In this document: piece by piece, positions 47,253 through 56,006 of the stretch
How the letters are laid out: each line of letters opens with the position of its first letter
How positions within the stretch are numbered: position 1 is the stretch's first letter
Assembly (NCBI RefSeq): GCF_900258435.1
Contig: NZ_LT992558.1
Coordinates: 1,191,246 to 1,255,245, forward strand
Source of the DNA: Carnobacterium divergens
GTDB taxonomy: Bacteria > Bacillota > Bacilli > Lactobacillales > Carnobacteriaceae
DNA length: 64,000 nt
Reading direction: 5' to 3'
Position numbers and translations under genes: made by a program
The notes under the pieces: model-generated
Database searches by the model: none
What the model was told of the DNA's origin: nothing
The model's input: only the letters and a program-made list of their open reading frames with translations

Positions 47253-47708
47253 ATGAAAAAATCAAGCCGACAAATGATTATCAAACAAATTATTAACAAC
47301 CATGCGATTTCAACACAAGAAGAATTGCTTCATTATTTAAAAGAAGAAGGTGTAGAAGCGACTCAAGCGACAATTTCAAGAGACATCAAAGAGATGAATT
47401 TAGTTAAAACCAACTCAGCAAATGGAAATGTTAAATACACAATTTTCCAACATAATAAAATGTCAGAAGAAGAAAAATTGGAGCAAACGATTGGAGAAGT
47501 GGTAATCAAATTAACAAGAGTTGAATTTATGACAATCGTTATGACCATCCCTGGAAATGCCCATGTGATTGCAGCATTATTAGATGCCATTGATTTTCCT
47601 GAGATGGTAGGAACCGTTGGCGGGAACGACACCGTTTTGATTATTTCAAAAGATCAAGAAGATGCTACGAAGTTATACAATTATTTCAGCAAATGGACTT
47701 CGTTTTAA
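47253..47708 (+). CDS. argR: ArgR-type arginine repressor
   Basis: 151 aa. N-terminal winged HTH (STQEELLHYLKEEGVEATQATISRDI in part, about 18-43) and C-terminal hexamerisation/arginine-binding domain (GTVGGNDTVLIIS). It represses arginine synthesis and can activate arc genes. ATG 47253 follows AAAGGAGGC by about ten bases; a longer frame lacks a site. Its place beside the ADI genes and argS fits local arginine control. Confidence 0.95.
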   Translation: MKKSSRQMIIKQIINNHAISTQEELLHYLKEEGVEATQATISRDIKEMNLVKTNSANGNVKYTIFQHNKMSEEEKLEQTIGEVVIKLTRVEFMTIVMTIPGNAHVIAALLDAIDFPEMVGTVGGNDTVLIISKDQEDATKLYNYFSKWTSF

Positions 47709-47753
47709 GAAAAGTTGTTAAAAAAGCTCAAATGCTAAGGAGGACATCTATCT

Positions 47754-49289
47754 ATGAATGAATCAACAATTCCTGTATTAACCGAATTACAAAATGGTTC
47801 TGACGTAAGAGGGGGCGCTTTGGAGACCCCTAACCAAGTTGTTACATTAACGAATGATCGAATTGAGCGAATAGCCTATGGGTTTGCTTTTTGGCTAAAG
47901 GAAGTTAAAAAGTTAGCCGTGGATGACCCACATTATCCGCTACGAATTGCAGTGGGACACGACAGTCGCTTGTCTAGCGAACGAATTAAAAGCGCTTTAA
48001 TTGAAGGGCTAGTTAATGCTAATTTTGAAGTTATTGATGTTGGACTGGCAACGACACCCGCCATGTTTATGGCAACTCAATATATTGAATATGATTGTGA
48101 TGCAGCGATTATGATTACCGCAAGTCATTTGCCCTTTCAGTACAATGGATTGAAGTTTTTTACAAAGGATGGAGGAGCAGAGCACGAAGACATTCAGTTT
48201 ATGTTAGAACACGCGGATTGGAGCTATGTCTATTGGGGAAATATGTCAGGCTCAGTAGTACCTCGTTATTTGTTAAAAGATTATGCAGCAGATTTAGTTG
48301 ATAAAATTCGTCAAGGGATTAACGATCCAGAGCATTACAACGAACCTTTAAAAGGAAGACATATTGTTGTAGATGCAGGAAATGGCGCAGGTGGATTTTT
48401 TGCAACCGCTGTTTTAGAGCCGTTAGGGGCCACAACTTCTGGCAGCCAATATTTAGAACCAGATGGTCATTTTCCTAATCATGTGCCTAATCCAGATAAC
48501 AAAGAAGCGATGAAGAGTATTCAAACCGCTGTTTTAACGAACCGTGCAGATTTAGGCATTATTTTTGATACAGATGTCGATCGTTCTGCAATCGTTTCCA
48601 GTGATGGCGAGCCAATCAATCGAAACAACTTAATTGGACTGATTTCAGCAATCTTAATTGAAGAAAACCCGGGAACGACGATTGTAACAAATTCAGCAAC
48701 TTCAGAACATTTAAAAACGTTTATTGAAGCCTTAGGTGGCAGACAAAATCGTTATATCACAGGTTACCGTAATGTAATCAATAAAGGCATAGCCTTGAAT
48801 AAAGAAGGCATTCCAACAAGTCTTGCGATTGAAACAAGTGGACATGCCGCCCTAAAAGAAAATTATTTTTTAGATGATGGGGCCTTTTTGATTGCGAAGT
48901 TATTAATAGCAGATGCAAAATTAAAAAAAGTTGGAAAAACGCTAAGTGATTTAATCAGCAATTTAAAACAACCTGTCGAGACTGAGGAAGTTCGCTTTAA
49001 AATTGAAGGCGAAGATGTTGCTTTAATTGGTGCGAATGTTCTGGAGGATTTTCGTGATTTTATTCGAGAAACGCCAGACTTAACAATAGAACCGCAAAAT
49101 TTTGAAGGCGTCCGAGTGAACACGACTGGCGTTTTTGGCAAAGGTTGGTTTATTTTACGTCTCAGTTTGCATGAACCGCTACTTGTTTTGACAATGGAAA
49201 ATGATGAACTGGGAGCTATTGCGAGATTAAGAGAAGTCTTAAAAACTTTTTTCAACGGTCAATCTGATTTAGATGCTTCTTTTTTGTAA
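47754..49289 (+). CDS. Phosphomannomutase/phosphoglucomutase family protein
   Basis: 511 aa. Alpha-D-phosphohexomutase with four domains. The phosphoserine loop is ITASHLPFQYNG (usual TASHNP is TASHLP here), metal loop FDTDVDRSAI, and sugar-phosphate loops later (VETSGHAALKENYF). It moves phosphate between C1 and C6 of hexoses. The Asn-to-Leu change after SH is odd for the active serine loop but the length and other motifs are intact. Substrate class is therefore uncertain. Confidence 0.88.
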   Translation: MNESTIPVLTELQNGSDVRGGALETPNQVVTLTNDRIERIAYGFAFWLKEVKKLAVDDPHYPLRIAVGHDSRLSSERIKSALIEGLVNANFEVIDVGLATTPAMFMATQYIEYDCDAAIMITASHLPFQYNGLKFFTKDGGAEHEDIQFMLEHADWSYVYWGNMSGSVVPRYLLKDYAADLVDKIRQGINDPEHYNEPLKGRHIVVDAGNGAGGFFATAVLEPLGATTSGSQYLEPDGHFPNHVPNPDNKEAMKSIQTAVLTNRADLGIIFDTDVDRSAIVSSDGEPINRNNLIGLISAILIEENPGTTIVTNSATSEHLKTFIEALGGRQNRYITGYRNVINKGIALNKEGIPTSLAIETSGHAALKENYFLDDGAFLIAKLLIADAKLKKVGKTLSDLISNLKQPVETEEVRFKIEGEDVALIGANVLEDFRDFIRETPDLTIEPQNFEGVRVNTTGVFGKGWFILRLSLHEPLLVLTMENDELGAIARLREVLKTFFNGQSDLDASFL

Positions 49290-49368
49290 GTTTCAACCTT
49301 TTACGTTAAACTAAGAGAATAAGGTAGTCGACGTGCTATCTAATGAACCCAAAGGAGTGAAGAATTTA

Positions 49369-50229
49369 ATGGAAAAAGCATTAACTCAAAGTGTGACACT
49401 TGCAAATGGTGTTAAGATTCCTCAGCTAGGCTTAGGAGTATTTCTTGTAAAAGAAGAAAATGAATTGATTCAAGCCGTGATGACGGCTGTTTTAGATGGT
49501 TATCGTCATGTAGATACAGCAATGATATATGGAAATGAACAATATGTTGGGGAGGCCTTAAAAGGCTTAGAAATTCCAAGAGAAGAAATTTTCATTACAT
49601 CAAAAGTTTGGAATTACGACCATGGATATGAAGAAACAAAAGCAGCTTTTCAAGCGAGTATTGACCGATTAGGTGTAGATTATCTTGATTTATATTTAAT
49701 TCATTGGGCGTCTCCTCATTACATTGAAACTTGGAAAGCAATGGAAGAGCTGTACAATGAAGGAAAAATTAAAGCAATCGGGGTTTCTAATTTCCAAATT
49801 CACCATCTTGAAGATTTGATGGCTCATTCAACGATCACGCCAATGATTAATCAAATTGAAACACACCCTGAGTTTCCGCAAAATGAACTACATGACTTTA
49901 TGAAACAACACGGGATCGTCCATGAAGCATGGGGCCCGCTAGGTCAAGGGAAAAATGATTTATTAAACAATCCAGTCCTAGTAAAATTAGGAGAAAAATA
50001 CAATAAAACAGCGGCACAAATTATTTTACGCTGGCACCTTGAACGCGGTGTTGTGGTGATTCCAAAATCAGTGACGCCACATCGTATTCGTGAAAATGCA
50101 GCTATTTTTGATTTCTCATTAACAAAAGAAGATATGGCAGAAATTGCTACATTAAATACCGGCACTCGTTATGCTAAAGATCCTGATGACGAAGCGTTCT
50201 TACTAGAATCATCTATTAGACCAAATTAA
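49369..50229 (+). CDS. Aldo/keto reductase
   Basis: 286 aa. AKR (AKR5-like) TIM barrel with catalytic tetrad: Asp and Tyr in HVDTAMIYGNE, Lys in ITSKVWNYD, His in LIHWASP. NADPH site at VIPKSVTPHRIREN. It reduces aldehydes or ketones in the cytoplasm (2,5-diketogluconate reductase-like). ATG 49369 follows AAAGGAGTG by 9 bases or so. Single-gene unit. Confidence 0.93.
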   Translation: MEKALTQSVTLANGVKIPQLGLGVFLVKEENELIQAVMTAVLDGYRHVDTAMIYGNEQYVGEALKGLEIPREEIFITSKVWNYDHGYEETKAAFQASIDRLGVDYLDLYLIHWASPHYIETWKAMEELYNEGKIKAIGVSNFQIHHLEDLMAHSTITPMINQIETHPEFPQNELHDFMKQHGIVHEAWGPLGQGKNDLLNNPVLVKLGEKYNKTAAQIILRWHLERGVVVIPKSVTPHRIRENAAIFDFSLTKEDMAEIATLNTGTRYAKDPDDEAFLLESSIRPN

Positions 50230-50273
50230 AAAGAGAGTTTCTTGAACGCTTTTGTTCAAGAAACTCTCTTTTA
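50229..50273. terminator. Bidirectional terminator between the reductase and CorC/HlyC genes
   Basis: A perfect 19-bp stem (50229-50247 with 50254-50272) lies between convergent genes. Confidence 0.94.
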
Positions 50274-50274
50274 T

Positions 50275-51642
50275 TTACGCTTCAGTAGATTCTTCTTCAA
50301 CTTCGGTTAAAGGTTCTTCCAATTCTTTATGGCTAATTTCAATCGTTTCAATCGTACTTTTAGCAGATTTGATGACGGTAAATACATAGTCTCCACTGAC
50401 TAAAGAGTCGCCTTCTTGAATGTCATATTTTTCATTCATCATCCAACCACCAATCGTATCCACATTATCTTCTTCAATTGAAAGCCCGAATAATTCGTTG
50501 ATCTCATCAATTAACATTCTCGCACTCACAATGTAGTGATGATCGTCAATTTTTCTAATTTCAGCTTCTTCTGAAGTTTCATAATCGTCATTGATATCGC
50601 CAACAATTTCTTCTACGATATCTTCAATCGAAATCATCCCACTTGTGCCGCCGTACTCATCCACTAGAATAGCGACTTGATTTCGTTCTTTCTGCATTTT
50701 AACTAAAATTTCTTTAATCGGAATCGTTTCAATAACAGAAATAACAGGACGAATATACTTATTAATATTAAATTTTTCAGAAATACCAGCTTCTACGTAA
50801 TTGACATAGGCTGCGAAAATTTCTTTTGTATTAATGACGCCAATCACAGAATCCTTATCGCCATTTTCAATAACAGGATAGCGAGTGTAACGTTCTGTTC
50901 GAACTAACTCACTGATTTCTTTCAAGGACATTTCCGTTGAAACAGTAACCATTTCAGTTCTGGGAACCATAATTTCCCGACTCATTCGATTGTCAAAAGC
51001 AAATACATTTTCAACAAATTGATACTCATCGCGATTGATTTCACCACTTTTCAAGCTTTCACTCATGATAATTCGCAATTCTTCTTCAGAAACACTTTCA
51101 TCTGATTCACTAACACTTTTTAAGCCAAATGAACGAGAAATTCCATTAGCTACGCCATTTAAAACAAAGACAATCGGGTACATTAAACGATACCAAACTT
51201 GTAATGGACGAGCAATTAATAAACCAATTTTTTCAGTTTTATTGATGGCAAAGTTTTTTGGAACGAGCTCTCCAACAATCACTTGAACAAAAGTTAAAAG
51301 TGAAAAAGAAACGATGATCGACAAAATACTCGAAACCGAGGAAGGCATATCGATAGTGCTAAAGAGAGTATCAAATAACTTTTTAAATGTAGGATCACCT
51401 AACCAACCTAAGGCAAGAGACGTGATCGTGACGCCTAATTGTGTTGCGGATAAATACGTGTCTAAATGTTTCGTCATTTTTTTTAATAAAATCGCATTTT
51501 TGTTGCCATTTTCAATTAAAAAATCCAGTCTTGTTGGACGAATCCGAACTAAGACAAATTCAGACATTACAAATAAAGCTGCAATGGCTAAAATAATAAA
51601 AAATATGATCATACCGGTACCTACTGACAAATGTGCGTTCAC
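50275..51642 (-). CDS. CNNM/CorC-HlyC family membrane protein with CBS pair
   Basis: 455 aa. N-terminal CNNM (DUF21) membrane domain with about four helices (1-190), two CBS domains (about 205-330; MVPRTEMVTVSTE) and a C-terminal transporter-associated domain CorC_HlyC (about 350-430; IVSARMLIDEINELFGLSI). Such proteins export or balance Mg2+ and are often called hemolysin-like. The likely start is GTG 51642, but it lies in a hairpin and 25 bases after AAGGAGG; an ATG at 51612 is a possible alternative. The leader may be a metal-sensing RNA. Confidence 0.92.
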   Translation of the reverse strand: MNAHLSVGTGMIIFFIILAIAALFVMSEFVLVRIRPTRLDFLIENGNKNAILLKKMTKHLDTYLSATQLGVTITSLALGWLGDPTFKKLFDTLFSTIDMPSSVSSILSIIVSFSLLTFVQVIVGELVPKNFAINKTEKIGLLIARPLQVWYRLMYPIVFVLNGVANGISRSFGLKSVSESDESVSEEELRIIMSESLKSGEINRDEYQFVENVFAFDNRMSREIMVPRTEMVTVSTEMSLKEISELVRTERYTRYPVIENGDKDSVIGVINTKEIFAAYVNYVEAGISEKFNINKYIRPVISVIETIPIKEILVKMQKERNQVAILVDEYGGTSGMISIEDIVEEIVGDINDDYETSEEAEIRKIDDHHYIVSARMLIDEINELFGLSIEEDNVDTIGGWMMNEKYDIQEGDSLVSGDYVFTVIKSAKSTIETIEISHKELEEPLTEVEEESTEA

Positions 51643-51830
51643 GTTTTGTAAAAAAACGTGAACTCCACCTCCTTGATGTTATAATAGTAATGAATGATTT
51701 CTTTTTAAGTAGTTAAGACAACCAAAAAGAGCAAATAAGCGCACCATTGGTGGTTTTAAAAGACTAAAAGAAGCAAATAGATGAAATGTAGTTAGTTTTT
51801 CTGTCCCAAGGGGCTCACCTCACGTTTCTA
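51637..51830 (-). promoter_or_regulatory. Structured leader of the CorC/HlyC gene with a start-codon hairpin
   Basis: Two features stand out. A perfect 11-bp hairpin (51637-51647 with 51653-51663, loop 5) holds the GTG start codon in its arm, just downstream of AAGGAGG (51674-51668). About 130 bases further upstream, GTGAGGTGAGCCCCTTGGGA and later a CACCAATGGTG hairpin are seen; the GGTGAG and CCAATGG pieces recall the Mg2+ M-box (ykoK) leader but the match is loose. Confidence 0.4.
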
Positions 51831-52062
51831 GTTTAAATTAGGAAAGAGCAAAATTTGCAAGAAACTTAAGAAACTCTTTAAGCTAATTTTACTCCGTTAC
51901 GATAGAATTATAAAGTAAAATCTAAAAAATACCAATAGTTAGCTTAAAAAGACCTCTCCAACTTGAGATGTATTTATAATTGAAGAGATGTTTGGTAGAA
52001 TAAGAAAGAGTTTAAAATCGAACAAGAATACTAAATTTAGAACATATAAAGGATGAACAAAC
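51831..52062 (+). other. Spacer before the class A PBP gene
   Basis: AT-rich, no gene seen on either strand. It should hold the PBP promoter; TTAGAACATATAAAGGATG precedes the start but no clear -35/-10 pair could be fixed. Confidence 0.4.
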
Positions 52063-54189
52063 ATGAATGAACCGACTTTTTTTGAAAAGTTAAAACAAGG
52101 GCTAGCAGTTTTTTGGAAATGGCTAAAACCCTATTTAATTAAAATCCATCATACAAGAAAACGTATTTGGAAAAAGTACCATATTCATAAAATATTTTTG
52201 TTGGCATTATTAGTTGTAGTATTAGTAACGAGCATTTATTTGCTTTATTTAGCGAAGTCAGCAAATGTAGAATCCTTAAAAGCAGGTTTAGAGCAGACGA
52301 CTAAAGTTTATGATGAAAAAGGGGAAGAAGCAGGCAGCCTCTATGCTCAAAAAGGCAGTTTCGTTACGTTAGATAAGATTGCGCCTGCCATTCAAGATGC
52401 TGTTATTTCAACAGAAGACAAACGATTTTATCAACATGGCGGATTTGATGTGCGAGGAATTGCCAGAGCAGCGGTTGGGTATGTAGTAAATCGAGGAAAC
52501 GTTGTGGGTGGGGGAAGTACCTTGACGCAACAATTGGCAAAAAATGCTTTCTTATCTCAAAATCAAACATTGACCAGAAAAGCACAAGAACTTTTTCTAG
52601 CTGTTGAAATTGAAAAAAAATACAGCAAACAAGATATTTTAGAAATGTATTTAAATAATGCCTACTTTGGAAATGGTGTGTGGGGTGTGGAAGATGCTGC
52701 TCAAAAATATTACGGCAAACATGCTTCTGAAATCACAACAACTGAAGCAGCTTCAATTGCGGCTATTTTAAAATCACCAAGTTACTACAATCCAATTGAT
52801 CATATGGATCATTCAATTGAACGTCGAAATTTGATTTTAGACCTAATGGCAGACAATCAAAAAATAACTAAAGAAGAAGCAACAGAAGCTAAAAATTTAC
52901 CATTATTGTTGGAAGATACTTACAATCCCACTGATGGTTATCGCTATAAATATTATTTTGATGCAGTGATTGATGAAGCAGTGAACAAGTATGACCTAAA
53001 AGAAGAAGACATTATGAACAAAGGGTATAAAATATACACCGCTTTAAATCAAGACTATCAGCAAAAAATGGAGTTAACCTATCAAAATAACAACTTGTTC
53101 CAATATTCAGCAGATGGGACCCTTGTTCAAAGTGGTTCAGTTGCAATGAATCCTAAAAATGGTGGCGTTTATGCCTTAGTTGGAGGTCGAGGAGAACACG
53201 TCTTTAGAGGGTACAACCGGGCCACTCAAATTCGAGTACAGCCAGGTTCAATCATGAAACCATTAGCTGTATACACACCGGCTTTGGAATCAGGGTATAA
53301 AATAGATTCTATGTTAAAAGACGAGAAAGATTCTTATGGATCTGACCATTACACACCGCAAAATTACAACGATGTTTATTTAGGGGAGGTTCCAATGTAT
53401 CAAGCTGTAGCCAACAGCATCAACGCACCCGCAGTCTGGTTACTAGATGAAATCGGCGTAGACAAAGGCTATAATAAGGTAGAAAAATTTGGGATTCCAT
53501 TAACTGAAGATGACCGTTACCTAGGATTAGCGTTAGGAGGACTGACAAAAGGAGTCTCACCTCTTCAAATGGCCAGCGCTTATACAACCTTTGCAAATGA
53601 AGGCAAGCGCGCAGACGGCCATTTAATCACCAAAATCGTAGATGCAACAGGAGCGATAGTCGCTGACAATCAAGACCCTAAAATGACAACTGTGACAACC
53701 CCAGAAGTTGCTAAAGACATGACGAGTATGCTGATGGGTGTCTTTAACGATGGAACAGGTCAAAATGCTTTGCCAAATGGGTATACCATTGCCGGGAAAA
53801 CAGGAAGCACTGAATTAACCTTTGGCGAAAAAAATGGCACAAAAGATCAATGGATTGTAGGATATACTCCTGATATCGTTCTTTCAACATGGATTGGATA
53901 CGATAAAACAGATGAAGAGCATTACTTGCAAGGGCTAAGCGAAGAAGGCGTTGCGCCCCTCTTTAGATCAGAAATGGCGAACATTTTGCCACTGACGCCA
54001 CTGACTAAGTTTAATACTGAAAGTGCTCAAAATATAGTAACCGAAGAAAACAAAGGTTCTGTTGATAAATGGAAAGATGAGTTTGATAAAGGAGCAAAAT
54101 ATTGGGGCGATAAATTTAAAGAAGGATCTTCTTACCTTAAAGAAAAGTCGGGAAATCTGTTTAATAAATTTAAAGAAAAGCTAAACTAA
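52063..54189 (+). CDS. Class A penicillin-binding protein (PBP1A type)
   Basis: 708 aa. Cytoplasmic tail, one membrane helix (about 44-64), glycosyltransferase GT51 domain (ISTEDKRFYQHGGFD, GGGSTLTQQLAKN), then transpeptidase domain with SxxK in QPGSIMKPL (Ser396 or so), SxN in VANSINAPAV and KTG in AGKTGSTEL. It polymerises and cross-links peptidoglycan. The end is lysine-rich and helical (KDEFDKGAKYWGDKFKEG). Confidence 0.95.
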   Translation: MNEPTFFEKLKQGLAVFWKWLKPYLIKIHHTRKRIWKKYHIHKIFLLALLVVVLVTSIYLLYLAKSANVESLKAGLEQTTKVYDEKGEEAGSLYAQKGSFVTLDKIAPAIQDAVISTEDKRFYQHGGFDVRGIARAAVGYVVNRGNVVGGGSTLTQQLAKNAFLSQNQTLTRKAQELFLAVEIEKKYSKQDILEMYLNNAYFGNGVWGVEDAAQKYYGKHASEITTTEAASIAAILKSPSYYNPIDHMDHSIERRNLILDLMADNQKITKEEATEAKNLPLLLEDTYNPTDGYRYKYYFDAVIDEAVNKYDLKEEDIMNKGYKIYTALNQDYQQKMELTYQNNNLFQYSADGTLVQSGSVAMNPKNGGVYALVGGRGEHVFRGYNRATQIRVQPGSIMKPLAVYTPALESGYKIDSMLKDEKDSYGSDHYTPQNYNDVYLGEVPMYQAVANSINAPAVWLLDEIGVDKGYNKVEKFGIPLTEDDRYLGLALGGLTKGVSPLQMASAYTTFANEGKRADGHLITKIVDATGAIVADNQDPKMTTVTTPEVAKDMTSMLMGVFNDGTGQNALPNGYTIAGKTGSTELTFGEKNGTKDQWIVGYTPDIVLSTWIGYDKTDEEHYLQGLSEEGVAPLFRSEMANILPLTPLTKFNTESAQNIVTEENKGSVDKWKDEFDKGAKYWGDKFKEGSSYLKEKSGNLFNKFKEKLN

Positions 54190-54291
54190 AAATTTCATGA
54201 AAAAACGTTTTAGAATAGATTAAATAGGTCAGAAATGTTATAGTTAATAGGAGAAAAAACAAACAATTTCATTTAGAGGAGTGTTCAATCA

Positions 54292-54639
54292 GTGAGCAAT
54301 AACATTTACGATACAGCAAACCAACTTGAAAAAGATTTAAGAGAAACAGATGCATATGTAGCTTTAAAAGTGGCATATGATGCAGTCAAAGCAAATCCAG
54401 AAGCAAACGAAATGTTTCAAGAATTTCAAGGGATTCAAGTGAAATTACAACAAAAACAAATGTCTGGTGAAGAGATTCTAGAAGAAGAAATTAAAGAAGC
54501 TCAAGAAATGGCGATGAAAACTGGAGAAAACGATACAATCAAGAACTTAATGGAAGCAGAACAAAAATTAAGCTTATTGATTGACGATATTAACCGTATT
54601 ATCATGTCTCCAATCCAAGAATTATACCAAGGTCAATAA
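54292..54639 (+). CDS. YlbF/YheA-family protein
   Basis: 115 aa, all helical. It matches the YlbF/YmcA/YheA family (ANQLEKDLRETDAYVALKVA and later FQEFQGIQVKLQQKQMSG). YlbF and YmcA act with YaaT and RNase Y in RNA processing in Bacillus; YheA-type members are less studied. Start is GTG after AGAGGAGTG. It sits upstream of the yhaO-yhaN-yhaM cluster, as YheA often does. Confidence 0.88.
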   Translation: MSNNIYDTANQLEKDLRETDAYVALKVAYDAVKANPEANEMFQEFQGIQVKLQQKQMSGEEILEEEIKEAQEMAMKTGENDTIKNLMEAEQKLSLLIDDINRIIMSPIQELYQGQ

Positions 54640-54648
54640 TCAATTGAA

Positions 54649-54688
54649 AAATTCACTATTGCGTCAGTGATAGTGAATTTTTTTTAAA
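54649..54688 (+). terminator. Terminator after the YlbF/YheA gene
   Basis: TTCACTAT pairs with ATAGTGAA around a short loop, followed by eight Ts. Confidence 0.88.
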
Positions 54689-54764
54689 AGAAAACCGAAC
54701 ACCTGTTTATTTTTCCAGTGCATTCTGTTAAAATAAAACAATCATTTAAGAAAGGGTGAATCAA

Positions 54765-56006
54765 GTGGTTCAATTTATACATGGTGCTGACTTGCATTTA
54801 GATAGCCCTTTTATCGGGTTAAAAACAGTGCCTGATTTTTTGTGGGAAAAAATTTACCAATCCACCTTTACTGCATTAACAAATTTAGTAAATCATGCCA
54901 TTGAAAAACAAGTTGATTTTGTATTGCTGGCAGGAGATATTTATGATAGTGATGATCGAAGTGTCAAAGCACAAGCCTTTTTAAAAACAGAAATGGAGCG
55001 ATTAAACCAAGCTGAGATCCCAGTTTTTATTTGTCATGGGAATCATGATTACATAGAAAATAGTGGGTTGCATTTAAAGATGCCAGAAAATGTTGAATTG
55101 TTTAGTGAAACAGTCGAAACGAAATGGTTGACGACAAAAAACGGAGAACGCATAGCAGTGAGTAGTTTCAGTTACAACAGTAGATGGATGACGAAACGCA
55201 TGATTACAGAATATCCTAAAAAGCATGAGACGGCAGATTTTCATATTGGAATGTTACATGGTTTTTCAGAAGGATTGGAAACAAGTCACGGACACTATGC
55301 ACCCTTTACAATCAACGAGTTAAAGAGCAAAGGGTACGATTATTGGGCATTAGGACATATTCATACAAGACAAGTATTAGCAACACAACCTCCAATCCTT
55401 TATGCTGGAAATACGCAAGGCAGAAGCAGTAAAGAAACTGGCATCAAAGGGTGTGAATTAGTCACCCTAACATTAGGGGAATCATCAATTGAAACACTAG
55501 AAACTCAAGATATCCAATGGGAAACGTTCGAAATATCATTAGCTAAACAGTCAACATTGGATGACGTGTATCGGAAAATTAAAGAGACAATTGAAATAAA
55601 AGAAGGCAGTCAAAAAAATTATTTATTAACCATTGAGTTGGTGGATACAAAAGACTTATTGCCAAACGTCTTAAAGAAGATAATCCAAGGAGAATTGCTA
55701 GAAGCCTTGCAACAAATTTCAGCTACAGAACCTTTTATTTGGGTAAATCAACTAAAAATACAAAAAAGAGCGACAGAAGATACCACTGAAAAAATGTTTA
55801 TTATGGAAGAGTGGCTTCATGGGATTGAAGAATTGTCAAAAGAGAACCAATTTAATCAATCCACCAATAGCTTATTTGATTTTGCGTTAATTGAAGATTT
55901 ATTGGAATCAAGAGATGAGGATTATCGTTCTAGAATTATGAAGCAAAGTTTAATGGAAATTAGTGCAGAATTAACGAATGAAAGCAGGGATAACCATGAA
56001 AATTAA
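54765..56006 (+). CDS. yhaO: YhaO-type DNA exonuclease subunit (SbcD-like metallophosphoesterase)
   Basis: 413 aa. Calcineurin-like metal-binding motifs: GADLHLDSPF, LLAGDIYDSDD, FICHGNHDYI, HGFSEG and GHIHTRQVL. It forms an SbcCD/Mre11-Rad50-type pair with YhaN (family knowledge) and should cut DNA ends. GTG 54765 follows AAAGGGTGA; a GTG nine bases earlier lies in that site. It overlaps yhaN by 11 bases. Confidence 0.93.
   Translation: MVQFIHGADLHLDSPFIGLKTVPDFLWEKIYQSTFTALTNLVNHAIEKQVDFVLLAGDIYDSDDRSVKAQAFLKTEMERLNQAEIPVFICHGNHDYIENSGLHLKMPENVELFSETVETKWLTTKNGERIAVSSFSYNSRWMTKRMITEYPKKHETADFHIGMLHGFSEGLETSHGHYAPFTINELKSKGYDYWALGHIHTRQVLATQPPILYAGNTQGRSSKETGIKGCELVTLTLGESSIETLETQDIQWETFEISLAKQSTLDDVYRKIKETIEIKEGSQKNYLLTIELVDTKDLLPNVLKKIIQGELLEALQQISATEPFIWVNQLKIQKRATEDTTEKMFIMEEWLHGIEELSKENQFNQSTNSLFDFALIEDLLESRDEDYRSRIMKQSLMEISAELTNESRDNHEN

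Noticed and set aside
51640-51668. Nine-codon GTG-to-TGA frame overlapping the CorC/HlyC start
   Set aside because: Its GTG is part of the ribosome site itself; spacing is impossible for translation.
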